64,000 bases of DNA from the NCBI RefSeq assembly GCF_023161665.1, contig NZ_JALNTW010000004.1, positions 87,182-151,181 on the forward strand, read 5' to 3'. Numbering within the stretch: the first letter of the stretch is position 1; each line of letters begins with the position of its first letter. Made by a program: the position numbers and the translations under genes. The notes under the pieces are model-generated. The model did not search any database. It saw only the letters and a program-made list of their open reading frames with translations, and was not told where the DNA came from. Below are positions 55,811-64,000 of this stretch, one piece after another. Source of the stretch: Shewanella sp. 1CM18E. Its GTDB lineage: Bacteria > Pseudomonadota > Gammaproteobacteria > Enterobacterales > Shewanellaceae.

Positions 55811-57820
55811 ATGAAAATATTTGTTAACTTAGTTTGCAGCCTTTACCTGTGTTGCTTGGCATTTTTTGCTCAGGCTGAAACACCGCTGCAACAGCACAGT
55901 ATTGTGTTTGGTGTTCATTCCAAAACCGCGCCTTTAGAGTGGCGTAATAATGGTGTTGACCAAGGCTTTAACCTGGAGTTGATGGACCGTATCGGTCAGC
56001 TTACTAATAAGCGCATCGTTATCCGCCGTAAAAGCTTTCAGCAGCTGCTAACCGATGTACACGACCCATACTCGCCTATCGATGTCATTGCCGTGGTTAG
56101 CCCGATCACCATTGACCGCGCTTTGAGCCAGTCTGATCCTATCTATGCCACCCACGCCAAAGCCTATACTTTGCAAGGTAAGTCATTTATCAATGGCTGG
56201 GCCGATTTGGTGGGTAAACGTGTCGCCATTAAAAAAGGCGCGTTTGTTGATGTGTATATCTCAGGCAAACAGCAAGACTTTACCCGAGTCGATGTGGATC
56301 TGTACGAAACCGGCTTTCAGTTGCTTATTAAAGGCGAAGTGGATGTTGTTATTGCCGAAAACTTTGTTGCTCGGCGTTTAATGCCATTGTACCCATCAAT
56401 TAGAAGTTCGAGTGATCCGTTAATTTACGGCGCATTTAACTTTGTTAGCAACTATAACAATGCGCCTTTAATGGCGCAGATAAACGATGCCCTACGCCAG
56501 CTAAAACTTTCTGGCGAATATGACCGTTTAGTCAATAAGTGGTTTGGTACAGGCCGCGAAAAGGTCGACCTTAACTCAGCTCAAAAACGCATGTTATCTC
56601 TGGCGATTTTTGTCAGCTTATTCTCAGCCATCGGCATGCTATTAACTGGTTATATTAGCTTAAGTCTGCGTAAACGCTCTAAATCATTAAAGATTGAACT
56701 GGCACAGCGCAAAAGGGCTGAGCAGGCGATCTCTAAGCTATCAAAGCAGTTTCAGTCGGTACTTGATGGTATTCCCCATGGCGTAACCTTATTCAATCAA
56801 GACGGAGAATGCCTGTGGAGTAATGACAATAATAATGATCTGCTAACTAACCCTGATTTTCACTACATCGACGGCCAAGCTTTTGAGCTAAAACAAGCAT
56901 TGAGCGATGCATTGAGTGCGCAAAAATCACAAACCACAGATATGCAGATCGATAATCAATATTGGCAAATGCAGCTACACCCGATTATTGATAAACAAGT
57001 GGTTATTTTGCTGGAACAAACCACCGAGCAGCACAGACTGCGCCAAGCTAACGATGAAGCTAGCCGCCTAGCCTCGCTGGGGGAGCTATCGGCAGGTGTT
57101 GCCCATGAGATCAATAACCCAACTGGCATTATTATCCATTCCATCGCCTTTATTAGCGATGCACTGCGGGATCTGTCAGAGGCCAGTAGTCAGTATCAAA
57201 AGCAAAATCCATTTTGGACCATTGCCGGTATGGCGCCTGATTCAGCCATGGATGAACTGGACTTAAGCAGCCAGTCTATTAATGAGGGCGCAGAGCGCAT
57301 TAGCCGTATTGTGAATGACTTAAAACACTACGCGCGGCCAACGCTGACTAATGATTATCAACCCACCTGTCTTAATGATGTGGTTGAAGTGTCACTGCGT
57401 TTAACAGCCAACCAAACCAAGATTTTTAACGTCACTACTGAGTTAATGTCACCTGCACCAATAGTAATGGGCGATGCGCAGCAGTTGCACCAAGTGTTGA
57501 TTAATCTGATTCAAAACGCCTGCCACGCCATCAGACAAGATGCCGATTGTTATGAGTGCAATGAGCACATCAATATTACTACCACAGTCGAAGGCAAGCA
57601 TATTTGCTTGATTGTTACCGACCAAGGCGCAGGGATGGACAGAGCCACCTTGCAACGCATTACAGAACCATTTTTTACCACTAGGCGCTCAAGTGGTGGC
57701 ACGGGGCTGGGGCTATCTGTGTGTAGCCGTATTATTAAAGAGCATAAAGCCGATATGCAGATCACCTCACGCCTTGGTAAAGGCACTGTGATTAAAATAC
57801 GCTTTCCGCTGGATTATTAA
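55811..57820 (+). CDS. Sensor histidine kinase with periplasmic solute-binding domain
   Basis: This 669-residue kinase has a signal peptide (1-22) and one SBP_bac_3-type periplasmic binding domain (about 28-248). After a membrane segment (265-285) come a PAS-like region (about 315-410) and the kinase core with His432 in GVAHEINNP. The N box is NLIQNACHAI, and DQGAGM, EPFFTT and GGTGLGLSVC are intact. It should sense a small solute, perhaps an amino acid or carboxylate. The response regulator follows after 54 bases. Confidence 0.9.
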   Translation: MKIFVNLVCSLYLCCLAFFAQAETPLQQHSIVFGVHSKTAPLEWRNNGVDQGFNLELMDRIGQLTNKRIVIRRKSFQQLLTDVHDPYSPIDVIAVVSPITIDRALSQSDPIYATHAKAYTLQGKSFINGWADLVGKRVAIKKGAFVDVYISGKQQDFTRVDVDLYETGFQLLIKGEVDVVIAENFVARRLMPLYPSIRSSSDPLIYGAFNFVSNYNNAPLMAQINDALRQLKLSGEYDRLVNKWFGTGREKVDLNSAQKRMLSLAIFVSLFSAIGMLLTGYISLSLRKRSKSLKIELAQRKRAEQAISKLSKQFQSVLDGIPHGVTLFNQDGECLWSNDNNNDLLTNPDFHYIDGQAFELKQALSDALSAQKSQTTDMQIDNQYWQMQLHPIIDKQVVILLEQTTEQHRLRQANDEASRLASLGELSAGVAHEINNPTGIIIHSIAFISDALRDLSEASSQYQKQNPFWTIAGMAPDSAMDELDLSSQSINEGAERISRIVNDLKHYARPTLTNDYQPTCLNDVVEVSLRLTANQTKIFNVTTELMSPAPIVMGDAQQLHQVLINLIQNACHAIRQDADCYECNEHINITTTVEGKHICLIVTDQGAGMDRATLQRITEPFFTTRRSSGGTGLGLSVCSRIIKEHKADMQITSRLGKGTVIKIRFPLDY

Positions 57821-57874
57821 CGCCATGTTCACCTGCTCTGCAAAGAATAGAAGATAAAAAGGATAGCTATCACC

Positions 57875-59257
57875 ATGAAACTTGCTAGAAACATTCTTCT
57901 GGTTGACGATGAAGCCTCATGGCTACGAACCTTGTCTATCACGCTAAACCGCTTAGTACCGGAAGCGAAAATTGATACTTGCGTTGATAGTCGCCAAGTG
58001 ATGAATCGGCTGCAAACTGGCGACTACGCCTTAGTTTTGCTCGATCTGACTATGCCGTTCCATTCTGGTGAAGATTTACTGCAGATGATCCGCAGTGAGT
58101 TTCCTAAAACCCGAGTGCTTATCGTTACCGGCGTAAACGAAGTCGACACAGCGGTGCGCTGTATTAAAAATGGTGCTTACGACTACTTTATTAAAACTGA
58201 TAAGGTCGATGACTTGGCACGCACCGTACGCCGCGCATTGGAAGTAGTCGGGCTTGAGCGTAACTATCTACGCATCAAAGAAAGCTTTTTAAGTCGCACC
58301 CTCGACCGCCCAGAAGTGTTTAATAATATCCTCACCTGTGAGCCTGCACTGCTAGATCAATTTAGATATTTAGAAGCGGTAGCATTAAGCCCAGAGCCAA
58401 TCCTTATTCAAGGTGAAAGCGGCACAGGTAAAGATGAGTTTGCCAAATCTTGTCATCAACTGATTTGCCCCGATGCGCCGTTTATCAACGTAAATCTGGC
58501 CGGCATTAGCACTTCAGCGTTTGAGCTGCAGCTTTTTGGTCAATTACATACTGATGATAATGGTAATGTTAGCGCTCAAGCTGGTGTGCTGCATCAAGTA
58601 CAGTCGGGCCTACTGTATTTAAATGAAATTGGCGATTTACCCATTGAGGCGCAAGCTCGCTTAGTGGATGTGATTGAGCATAAACAGTATTATCCCGTAG
58701 GCAGTGATAGAGCCTACCCAGTGCAGTGTAAAATCATCACCTCAACCCAGCATGATCTGCTAGCGCTTAACCAAGCAGGGAAATTTAGAAGCGACCTTTT
58801 ATATCGATTGCGCTCACACACCATCAAGTTGCCACCGCTTAAAAATCGCAAGCTAGATCTATCTATGCTGATCAATCACTTTATTAGCTTGGCAGCCAAA
58901 GAGATGGGCTTATCTGAGCCACAGCAACCAAGCACACTTGCTCAGCAGCTGTCTGAATATGAGTTTCCGGGAAACTTACACGAGTTAAAAGGCATGGTGT
59001 TTGACGCAGTCAGTCGCAGCGACGGCGTGGCCCTGAATATCACTCCGTTTATGGAGGCAATTAACCTGTGTAAATCAGCCAGTAACACTGAGAGCGATCA
59101 GCTGATTTTCCCTAAGATTTTGCCAACATTAGCGCAAATGAGTGACGCACTTATTCAAGAAGCGATGAACCGCACCGCTAACAGCCAAACTGCTGCCGCG
59201 CAAATGCTGGGGATTAGCCAAAGTGCACTCAGCCGCAGGATCACTAAAGAGAAATAG
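57875..59257 (+). CDS. NtrC-like response regulator lacking the sigma54-contact loop
   Basis: This 460-residue protein has a receiver domain (phospho-acceptor Asp57, with Asp11-Asp12 and Lys107), an AAA+ domain (about 150-385) and a Fis-type helix-turn-helix (about 415-458). Walker A GESGTGKD (180-187) and the arginine region RSDLLYRLR are kept. Where GAFTGA should be (about 223-240), the sequence reads QLHTDDNGNVSAQAG, and Walker B is LYLNEIGD with Asn250 in place of Asp. It is therefore unlikely to activate sigma54 polymerase in the normal way. It is cotranscribed with the kinase and is a candidate regulator of fccA or the symporter downstream. Confidence 0.88.
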   Translation: MKLARNILLVDDEASWLRTLSITLNRLVPEAKIDTCVDSRQVMNRLQTGDYALVLLDLTMPFHSGEDLLQMIRSEFPKTRVLIVTGVNEVDTAVRCIKNGAYDYFIKTDKVDDLARTVRRALEVVGLERNYLRIKESFLSRTLDRPEVFNNILTCEPALLDQFRYLEAVALSPEPILIQGESGTGKDEFAKSCHQLICPDAPFINVNLAGISTSAFELQLFGQLHTDDNGNVSAQAGVLHQVQSGLLYLNEIGDLPIEAQARLVDVIEHKQYYPVGSDRAYPVQCKIITSTQHDLLALNQAGKFRSDLLYRLRSHTIKLPPLKNRKLDLSMLINHFISLAAKEMGLSEPQQPSTLAQQLSEYEFPGNLHELKGMVFDAVSRSDGVALNITPFMEAINLCKSASNTESDQLIFPKILPTLAQMSDALIQEAMNRTANSQTAAAQMLGISQSALSRRITKEK

Positions 59258-59280
59258 CTTTAACGCAACAAGTAAAAGAT

Positions 59281-59632
59281 CCACCTTCTGAAGAAGGTGG
59301 CTTTGATATAATTCCCTAAAAGGGAGCTTTCCTACCGTGCGTTAACAAGACGCCGTAAATATATCCCTATAGGCTCTACTAAATCATCCCTGATTTAGAA
59401 GCTTGTACCGCACTATTAGCAAAGCTCACGTATCAATTGAGCTTGTAAGCTATGTTTAAATGAACTTATAAGCCGTGTATCGCATGGATGCTAAGCTCGC
59501 CTCCATGGACCCTTTTCTTTCAAAAATGTCGGCGTACTTATAAGTCGTTAAACATCGCCTTAACTCCGAAATTCCATCAAACGTACTTCAGGCAAAGCCT
59601 AGTTGATGATAACCACCTACTGAAGTAGGTGG
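59281..59632. mobile_element. Possible non-coding IS200/IS605-type element bounded by two hairpins
   Basis: Two near-identical 20-base hairpins, CCACCTTCTGAAGAAGGTGG (59281-59300) and CCACCTACTGAAGTAGGTGG (59613-59632), bound 352 bases with no ORF. The inner sequence has a further small hairpin (TCCCTAAAAGGGA) and GCATGGATGC. Subterminal hairpins without terminal inverted repeats suggest a palindrome-associated non-autonomous element, but no transposase is present and the parent element was not identified. Confidence 0.45.
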
Positions 59633-59647
59633 TTTAGGGCTGAAAAC

Positions 59648-59676
59648 AAAAATGCCAGCATGATGCTGGCATTTTT
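59648..59676 (-). terminator. Terminator of the DAACS symporter gene
   Basis: The stem AAAAATGCCAGCA / TGCTGGCATTTTT with loop TGA lies 16 bases past the stop, with a T run on the minus strand. Confidence 0.88.
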
Positions 59677-59692
59677 AATTCAATTAACCGTA

Positions 59693-60937
59693 TTAAGCGG
59701 TAGCAAGTTTAGCGTCAGTCGCCTTTTCAGTTTCATCAACAATGGTCAGTACCGCAGTGTCACCCACCACGTTACATGAGGTCAGTACCATATCAATTAG
59801 ACGGTCTAGTGCAGCAACAATTGCAAACGCTTCAACGGGTAGCCCCATCTGATGAATAAGCACGCCAATCATTACCATGCCGCCACCTGGCACGCCACCG
59901 GCGCCAACAGACAGTAAGAAGATACTGAACATTAATGCTGGCAACTGCTCCATAGTAATGGGTGCGCCATAAGCATTAGCCACAAAGAAGATAGCAATCG
60001 TAATATAAATTGATACGCCGCCCATGTTCATGGTTGCCCCAAGCGGCACACCAAAACCAGCTACTGCACGGTTAACGCCGAGCTTTTCAGTCAAGGTGCG
60101 CATCGTCACTGGGATTGTCGCATTTGAGCTAGCAGTAGATAGCGAGAATAAGATCTGCTCACGGGTCTTAGCGCGGAACTCTTTAGCTGACGTTTGAGTA
60201 AACAAGCCAACTGCAAATGGGTAAACCACAAAGATCCACAGTAGCAGCAGGCCTAAAATCAATGCAAGGTATTCAACGACGCTGCCAAAGATTGCTGCTT
60301 CTAGGGTTGCACCAAGCTTCAACATCAGGGCGAATACACCTATTGGCGCTAACTGCATCACAACGCTAATCAGTTTCATCATGATCTTGTTAGCCACTTG
60401 GAAGCCATTCACCGCACTTTGCGCTGCATCGCCAAGAGACTTAATCACGCCGCCAAGTAATAGCGCCATAAAGATAACTTGGAGCATGTTGCCAGAGCTA
60501 AATGCTGCAATAGGGTTACTCGGCACTATGCTAACCACTAAATCAACTAAGTTAGGCAGTTCGGTAGCAACGATATCCACACCGCCATTGCTGCCCATAT
60601 CAACGCCTTTACCTGGAGCGAGCAGCAGCGCTACACCAAGAGCAGCAAATATCGCCACTAAGGTATTGATAATATAAAAACCGAATGTTTTACCGCCCAA
60701 GCGGCCAAAGCTGTTGAGATCTTTAAGCTCGCACACGCCGCAAACAATGCTAACGAATACTAATGGTACAACTAACATCATGATCATATTAACGAACATG
60801 GTGCCTGCACCAGAGGCTAAATCTACGATAGTGCCAGAGAATAAACTGACGTCTGCAAGTAAGTATTGAATGATAGAGCCAAAAATAAGCCCTGAAAAAA
60901 GACCGATAAAGATCCTTGTCGAAAGTGATTTTGTCAT
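59693..60937 (-). CDS. Dicarboxylate/amino acid:cation symporter (DAACS family), substrate Arg replaced
   Basis: This 414-residue membrane transporter of the glutamate-transporter fold has the re-entrant loop STASSNATIPVT (268-278), NMGG (304-307), the GVPGGG loop (348-353) and the DRLIDMVLTSCNVVGD helix (378-393). In glutamate and aspartate carriers an Arg in the last helix holds the side-chain carboxylate; here that position is Leu385. A neutral amino acid or another small substrate is therefore more likely than a dicarboxylate. Sodium coupling residues (NMGG, Asn389, Asp393) are kept. It is a single gene. Confidence 0.88.
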   Translation of the reverse strand: MTKSLSTRIFIGLFSGLIFGSIIQYLLADVSLFSGTIVDLASGAGTMFVNMIMMLVVPLVFVSIVCGVCELKDLNSFGRLGGKTFGFYIINTLVAIFAALGVALLLAPGKGVDMGSNGGVDIVATELPNLVDLVVSIVPSNPIAAFSSGNMLQVIFMALLLGGVIKSLGDAAQSAVNGFQVANKIMMKLISVVMQLAPIGVFALMLKLGATLEAAIFGSVVEYLALILGLLLLWIFVVYPFAVGLFTQTSAKEFRAKTREQILFSLSTASSNATIPVTMRTLTEKLGVNRAVAGFGVPLGATMNMGGVSIYITIAIFFVANAYGAPITMEQLPALMFSIFLLSVGAGGVPGGGMVMIGVLIHQMGLPVEAFAIVAALDRLIDMVLTSCNVVGDTAVLTIVDETEKATDAKLATA

Positions 60938-61338
60938 TTGCTTGCCTTATTGGACATGTCTTAAATGCATGCCTTCTATTGCCTTCAATGTTGATGAATT
61001 ATTGATTTTCATCTCTTTGTGGCAGGGATAGTGAAACATGCTGGCACAAATTTCAATGCAAACACGGCAATTAGTTTTTGAAACACCTGTGTAACCAAGT
61101 GCCACCGACACATGCAAGCGCTTGAAATTAAACAACTTTATAAACCACAAGCTTTAGCGGTTGTGGGCATAACTTTTACACCAGCAACAAAATAGCATCA
61201 TTTCACACACAGAAAATTAAAAACCGAACAGAGCAAACCGCTAAAACAGGCCAAGTTAAAAGCTGCATTAGCTACAAATAGAACCAAAAACAGAGATCAT
61301 TTACTACCACAAGCAAAATACACCGATTAATGCTCATA
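60938..61338. other. Intergenic region upstream of the symporter gene
   Basis: About 400 bases contain the symporter promoter, not resolved by eye. I looked for sigma54-type TGGCAC-N5-TTGC on both strands and found only partial matches. A 67-codon minus-strand frame (60947-61150) is not accepted. Confidence 0.4.
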
Positions 61339-61367
61339 AAAAAAGCACCTTTAAAAGGTGCTTTTTT
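61339..61367 (-). terminator. Terminator of the condensin-like operon
   Basis: The AAAAAAGCACCTT / AAGGTGCTTTTTT stem (13 bp, 3-base loop) lies 18 bases after the last gene, with a long T run on the minus strand. Confidence 0.88.
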
Positions 61368-61384
61368 AGCGTTTATCTGCGCGG

Positions 61385-62605
61385 CTAAGCCAGCCACAGC
61401 TCAACATCTTTAATGATAAAGTTACCGGTATACACTGGGTCTGACTCACCAATATGCTCTAACTCAAAGTAGCGACGGTGCTCTTCAGGCAAGCCTTCGT
61501 ATCCGCAAATGACTTGGTAAAGCCAAGACTCTCTATCCCAAGGTAGCTGTTGATCGTCAAGGTATTCAAGTGCCGACTGGCTCTTACCTGAGTCAATCAC
61601 TGCGCAAAAATAACCATCTACCGCAAGCTTTAGCGGGTTATCTGGAATATCAAAATCTTCGGCTTGGGTCAGATCAACAGATACATCTTGCTCGCGCTGT
61701 GAGCCCACCTCACTTAAACGATCGATGCGTTTAATACTTGAAACAATCTCAAGTAACTCAGGCTCTAAACCATGATTGCTTACATCCACCGCTGCAGGCG
61801 CTAACAATGACTCTGCGAGGTTAAACAGCGCAGGCAATTGCTTATGGCTAACATGATCTGCAGGCTTATAATCTGGATGTAGGTCGGTATATAACAACCA
61901 GCCCTTCAGCAAACGGGTACGGCCACGAATTTGGCGAAAACGCCCAAGTAGCTCTAATAGGCGCGCCTGCACCACACTGAGCTCTTGAGTACAATCACTC
62001 AAGGTTTCTTGCAGCGTGGTTACCAGCAGCTTACGCAACTCACGGGTATCACCCGCAATCTCACCTAGCTCACTGAACTGGAACATCTCTAAGCCGTTTA
62101 GCAACTCGGTCACTTGGCTTTGAGCTAATTCGTTTTCACGAATTTTGGCGTTAATACTGCCAACATAACCAAACTCGTTGTTAATTCGGCTCCACAGCAC
62201 ACGAATCGAATAACGCAGGCCATCAGCAAAGCTATAAACGTGCTCACTTAAATCTGCGAGATAGGCTTCTGATGCGCTGAAATCCACATTATGACGCGCT
62301 TCTTTGTAGTGATCTGCCAAGGTTTTAATGGTGGCCAATGACGAGCCAACATTAGAGTCAATTTGACGGTTACGCTCATCACTCAAGGCTTCTTCTAGCA
62401 AAGCACGCACTGAACGTTTTAAGCGGAGTTCTTGCTCCGGCGCTGGTCGCCATAAAATATCACTCTTTTGCAGTTTATCGATGACTGAGGCATTAGTCTC
62501 ATCCACCGACACTGAGCCCGATAAATATACGTCCATCACCAGCTCTGCGTGGCGTCCAAGCTGTTTTAGCAGCTTAACACCCGCTTGGTGTAAGTTACTG
62601 CTCAT
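61385..62605 (-). CDS. Condensin-like accessory protein, possible MksF-type kleisin
   Basis: This 406-residue soluble, mostly helical protein has no catalytic motif. It is the third gene of a tight operon with an SMC-like ATPase and an E-like protein. Long helical regions (about 60-90 and 140-240) around a linker and a C-terminal mixed alpha/beta segment suit a kleisin of the MksF/JetA group. The identification rests mainly on context and overall character, as I do not see a decisive sequence signature. It is the last gene before the operon terminator, one base after its neighbour. Confidence 0.5.
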   Translation of the reverse strand: MSSNLHQAGVKLLKQLGRHAELVMDVYLSGSVSVDETNASVIDKLQKSDILWRPAPEQELRLKRSVRALLEEALSDERNRQIDSNVGSSLATIKTLADHYKEARHNVDFSASEAYLADLSEHVYSFADGLRYSIRVLWSRINNEFGYVGSINAKIRENELAQSQVTELLNGLEMFQFSELGEIAGDTRELRKLLVTTLQETLSDCTQELSVVQARLLELLGRFRQIRGRTRLLKGWLLYTDLHPDYKPADHVSHKQLPALFNLAESLLAPAAVDVSNHGLEPELLEIVSSIKRIDRLSEVGSQREQDVSVDLTQAEDFDIPDNPLKLAVDGYFCAVIDSGKSQSALEYLDDQQLPWDRESWLYQVICGYEGLPEEHRRYFELEHIGESDPVYTGNFIIKDVELWLA

Positions 62606-62606
62606 A

Positions 62607-63260
62607 TTAAACCAAATCCCTTTGGGTCGCGGTTTCAGCTTGTGCTTCGAGACTTAAGCCTTCGGTTTCATCGATAAAGCGGATCACCTCGTACAAGTAA
62701 TCTAACTTACCTGTGGCGATGTAAATCTGCTTTTCACTATTAGGGCGGGTTAAATAGCCCAGCTCAACTAGGCGCTTAAACACCAGTTTGATCTGTGCAT
62801 CAACGTTAGTACTGGTTGAGCCAAACAAACGGTAGTGGCTGATTTTAGCCAATTGCTCACGAAAGGCTGGTGTGTCTTCAATGCGAGTTTGCAGCTCAGT
62901 TAAGCGCACTGCAACCCCTTCTGATAGCGGTGCATCTTGACCACTGCCCTCTTGCACTAACACTAACCACTCCACCAGCGGAATAAGCGCATTACAGATA
63001 TCTTTAAACTGCGAAGAAATGACCTTGCGCTCGCCATCACCAATTTGCTGATAGCCGCAGAAAAATACTTCGCCTTCACCGGCAGAGCCTATGGTGCGAT
63101 TAATCTGATTTAAATACTGCTCAACATGCTCACGTGTCGACGGGCTTTTCAGTGCGCGCCAGCCATCTTCGTCTGTGGTGCGACAAATAAACTGACCTTT
63201 AAGCAAACGCTCGATTAAAGCGCTAGTACCTACGATGGTAGTTTCGGTTGCTTGGCTCAT
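62607..63260 (-). CDS. Condensin-like winged-helix protein, possible MksE type
   Basis: This 217-residue soluble protein is helical, with a winged-helix-like stretch YRLFGSTSTNVDAQIKLVFKRL followed by ELGYL (about 144-172). This is a feature shared by MukE/MksE/JetB proteins. The start overlaps the stop of the SMC-like gene by one base (TAATG), giving translational coupling and suggesting a complex of the three products. The identification is inferred. Confidence 0.5.
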   Translation of the reverse strand: MSQATETTIVGTSALIERLLKGQFICRTTDEDGWRALKSPSTREHVEQYLNQINRTIGSAGEGEVFFCGYQQIGDGERKVISSQFKDICNALIPLVEWLVLVQEGSGQDAPLSEGVAVRLTELQTRIEDTPAFREQLAKISHYRLFGSTSTNVDAQIKLVFKRLVELGYLTRPNSEKQIYIATGKLDYLYEVIRFIDETEGLSLEAQAETATQRDLV

Positions 63261-64000
63261 TACACGGCCTCCTGTGCACGACGCTGATTAAGTTTATCGG
63301 CGATAGGATTAACTTGAGGCTTAACCACCTGCAGTTTTTTAGTTTGTTTATTAATGATGTAGCGATTAGCAAACAGGTTCAGTACTTCCGACTCTGGGTT
63401 CGGGAATGCACCTAACACTGAAATATTGTTGTTTTCACAGGCATCAAATATCTTCTTCACGTTACCGTGATGCAGTGTACCTAATTCATCAATCGGCCAA
63501 TGAATGGTGACTTCTGCACGGCCACGTAATAAGCGGGTAAAGGCTAGTAGGAACTTACATAGGATCAGGTATGCCATACCATGACTCGATGATTCGTTTA
63601 ACTGTCTGTCGGTGCGAATAACTAAGTCACTGTTACCTTCTTTAAGGCGCAGCTCGATTTCAAGTAGCTTAGCAATACCACCTGACAGTGCAGCGCGGCC
63701 GATAATATCTAGCGCGCGGCGCATGCTGTTGGTGTAATCCTCACCTGGCAAGTCGTTAAAGCCATCGGCTTTCCAGCGTTTGAAGGCTTTTACAAATAGC
63801 TCTAGCTCTGGCCAGAACTCTAATTCGCTAATGCGTGAGCGAATCTTAACTGCTGATTCTGATACACCATCAAGGAACAGCTCTTCACCCACTTCACGGG
63901 TAATACGTGCACTTTGCGAGGCGATACGACGGTCAATATCGGCCAAAACATCATAAAACGCGGTTAAGTCGACACCAAAGATCCGCCCTTGCTCACGCAG
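63260..64000 (-). CDS. SMC-like ATPase, C-terminal part (DUF3584/MksB-like), cut by the right edge
   Basis: The frame is open to the window edge, giving the last 246 residues of a longer protein; an internal ATG at 63946 is not its start. The visible part includes the variant ABC signature LNESSSHGMAYLI and a Walker B segment IHWPIDELGTLHHGN with the Asp-Glu pair. These are typical of the head domain of DUF3584/MksB-type SMC proteins. The ATPase head, coiled-coil arms and hinge would lie to the right. It should act on DNA with the two small proteins downstream, either in chromosome organisation or, as in Wadjet, against plasmids. Confidence 0.7.
   Translation of the reverse strand: MREQGRIFGVDLTAFYDVLADIDRRIASQSARITREVGEELFLDGVSESAVKIRSRISELEFWPELELFVKAFKRWKADGFNDLPGEDYTNSMRRALDIIGRAALSGGIAKLLEIELRLKEGNSDLVIRTDRQLNESSSHGMAYLILCKFLLAFTRLLRGRAEVTIHWPIDELGTLHHGNVKKIFDACENNNISVLGAFPNPESEVLNLFANRYIINKQTKKLQVVKPQVNPIADKLNQRRAQEAV

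Noticed and set aside
60947..61150. 67-codon minus-strand ORF upstream of the symporter gene
   Set aside because: It shows no ribosome-binding site or recognisable features and lies in the symporter promoter region.
60938..61200. Sigma54 promoter upstream of the symporter gene
   Set aside because: TGGCAC occurs on both strands, but the GC of the -12 element is missing at the required spacing each time, and the neighbouring NtrC-like protein lacks GAFTGA.

Overview
The window reads as chromosomal DNA of a Shewanella-like marine gammaproteobacterium (Alteromonadales). The strongest pointers are a periplasmic tetraheme flavocytochrome c fumarate reductase (53623-55413), an ArcA regulator nearly identical to the enteric protein, a GlyGly-CTERM subtilase, a formate dehydrogenase fused to a GltD-like flavoprotein, and a palindrome of the type bound by the Shewanella NagR repressor. 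No rRNA or tRNA gene was recognised.

Layout. 1-1244: start of a secreted coiled-coil protein cut by the left edge. 1.4-6.0 kb: nagB with promoter and NagR-type operator, rluE, and a PAS-GGDEF-EAL protein. 6.5-9.2 kb: lysS and prfB, with the RF2 programmed +1 frameshift. 9.9-16.9 kb: the 1432-residue formate dehydrogenase fusion, chrA and a short GlpD-like oxidase. 17.4-21.2 kb: a small OmpA-like envelope protein, a thioredoxin/CcdA fusion, a heptamer CCTAGG repeat, a YjfB-like small protein and a diguanylate cyclase. 21.3-23.7 kb: ahpC and ahpF. 24-30.8 kb: a spermidine-synthase-like methyltransferase, DUF3332 lipoprotein, dienelactone hydrolase, ldhA, small membrane proteins, a methyltransferase, rluA and asnC. 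30.9-38.3 kb: the secreted subtilase, an AstE-like zinc hydrolase, lysC behind a lysine riboswitch, and a DUF3293 protein. 38.9-43.7 kb: arcA, a dipeptidyl peptidase IV and fbp.

The most unusual region is 43.7-46.0 kb. An A+T-rich gene encodes a membrane-anchored coiled-coil DUF4041 plus GIY-YIG (T5orf172) nuclease, an architecture that I recall from the SNIPE anti-phage nuclease. It is bracketed by two inverted copies of a roughly 300-base non-coding element. Each copy has a conserved core (59 identical bases) followed by an array of short perfect hairpins, mostly with GNA triloops (GCA, GAA, GGA), pointing away from the gene. This looks like an undescribed repeat family carrying, or targeted by, a defence cassette.

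To its right lie a four-gene purine-nucleoside-type ABC importer (46.0-50.8 kb), a probable 40-residue membrane protein, a crotonase, a DEDDh exonuclease and fccA. Divergent from fccA is a two-component system whose NtrC-like regulator lacks GAFTGA and has an altered Walker B motif. A possible IS200/IS605-type non-coding element (59281-59632) and a DAACS symporter with the substrate arginine replaced by leucine follow. The right edge (61385-64000) cuts a tight three-gene SMC-like (MksB/DUF3584) condensin operon, possibly Wadjet-related, in the order SMC, E-like, F-like.

Gene products were recognised by eye from motifs and family memory; no database search was possible.
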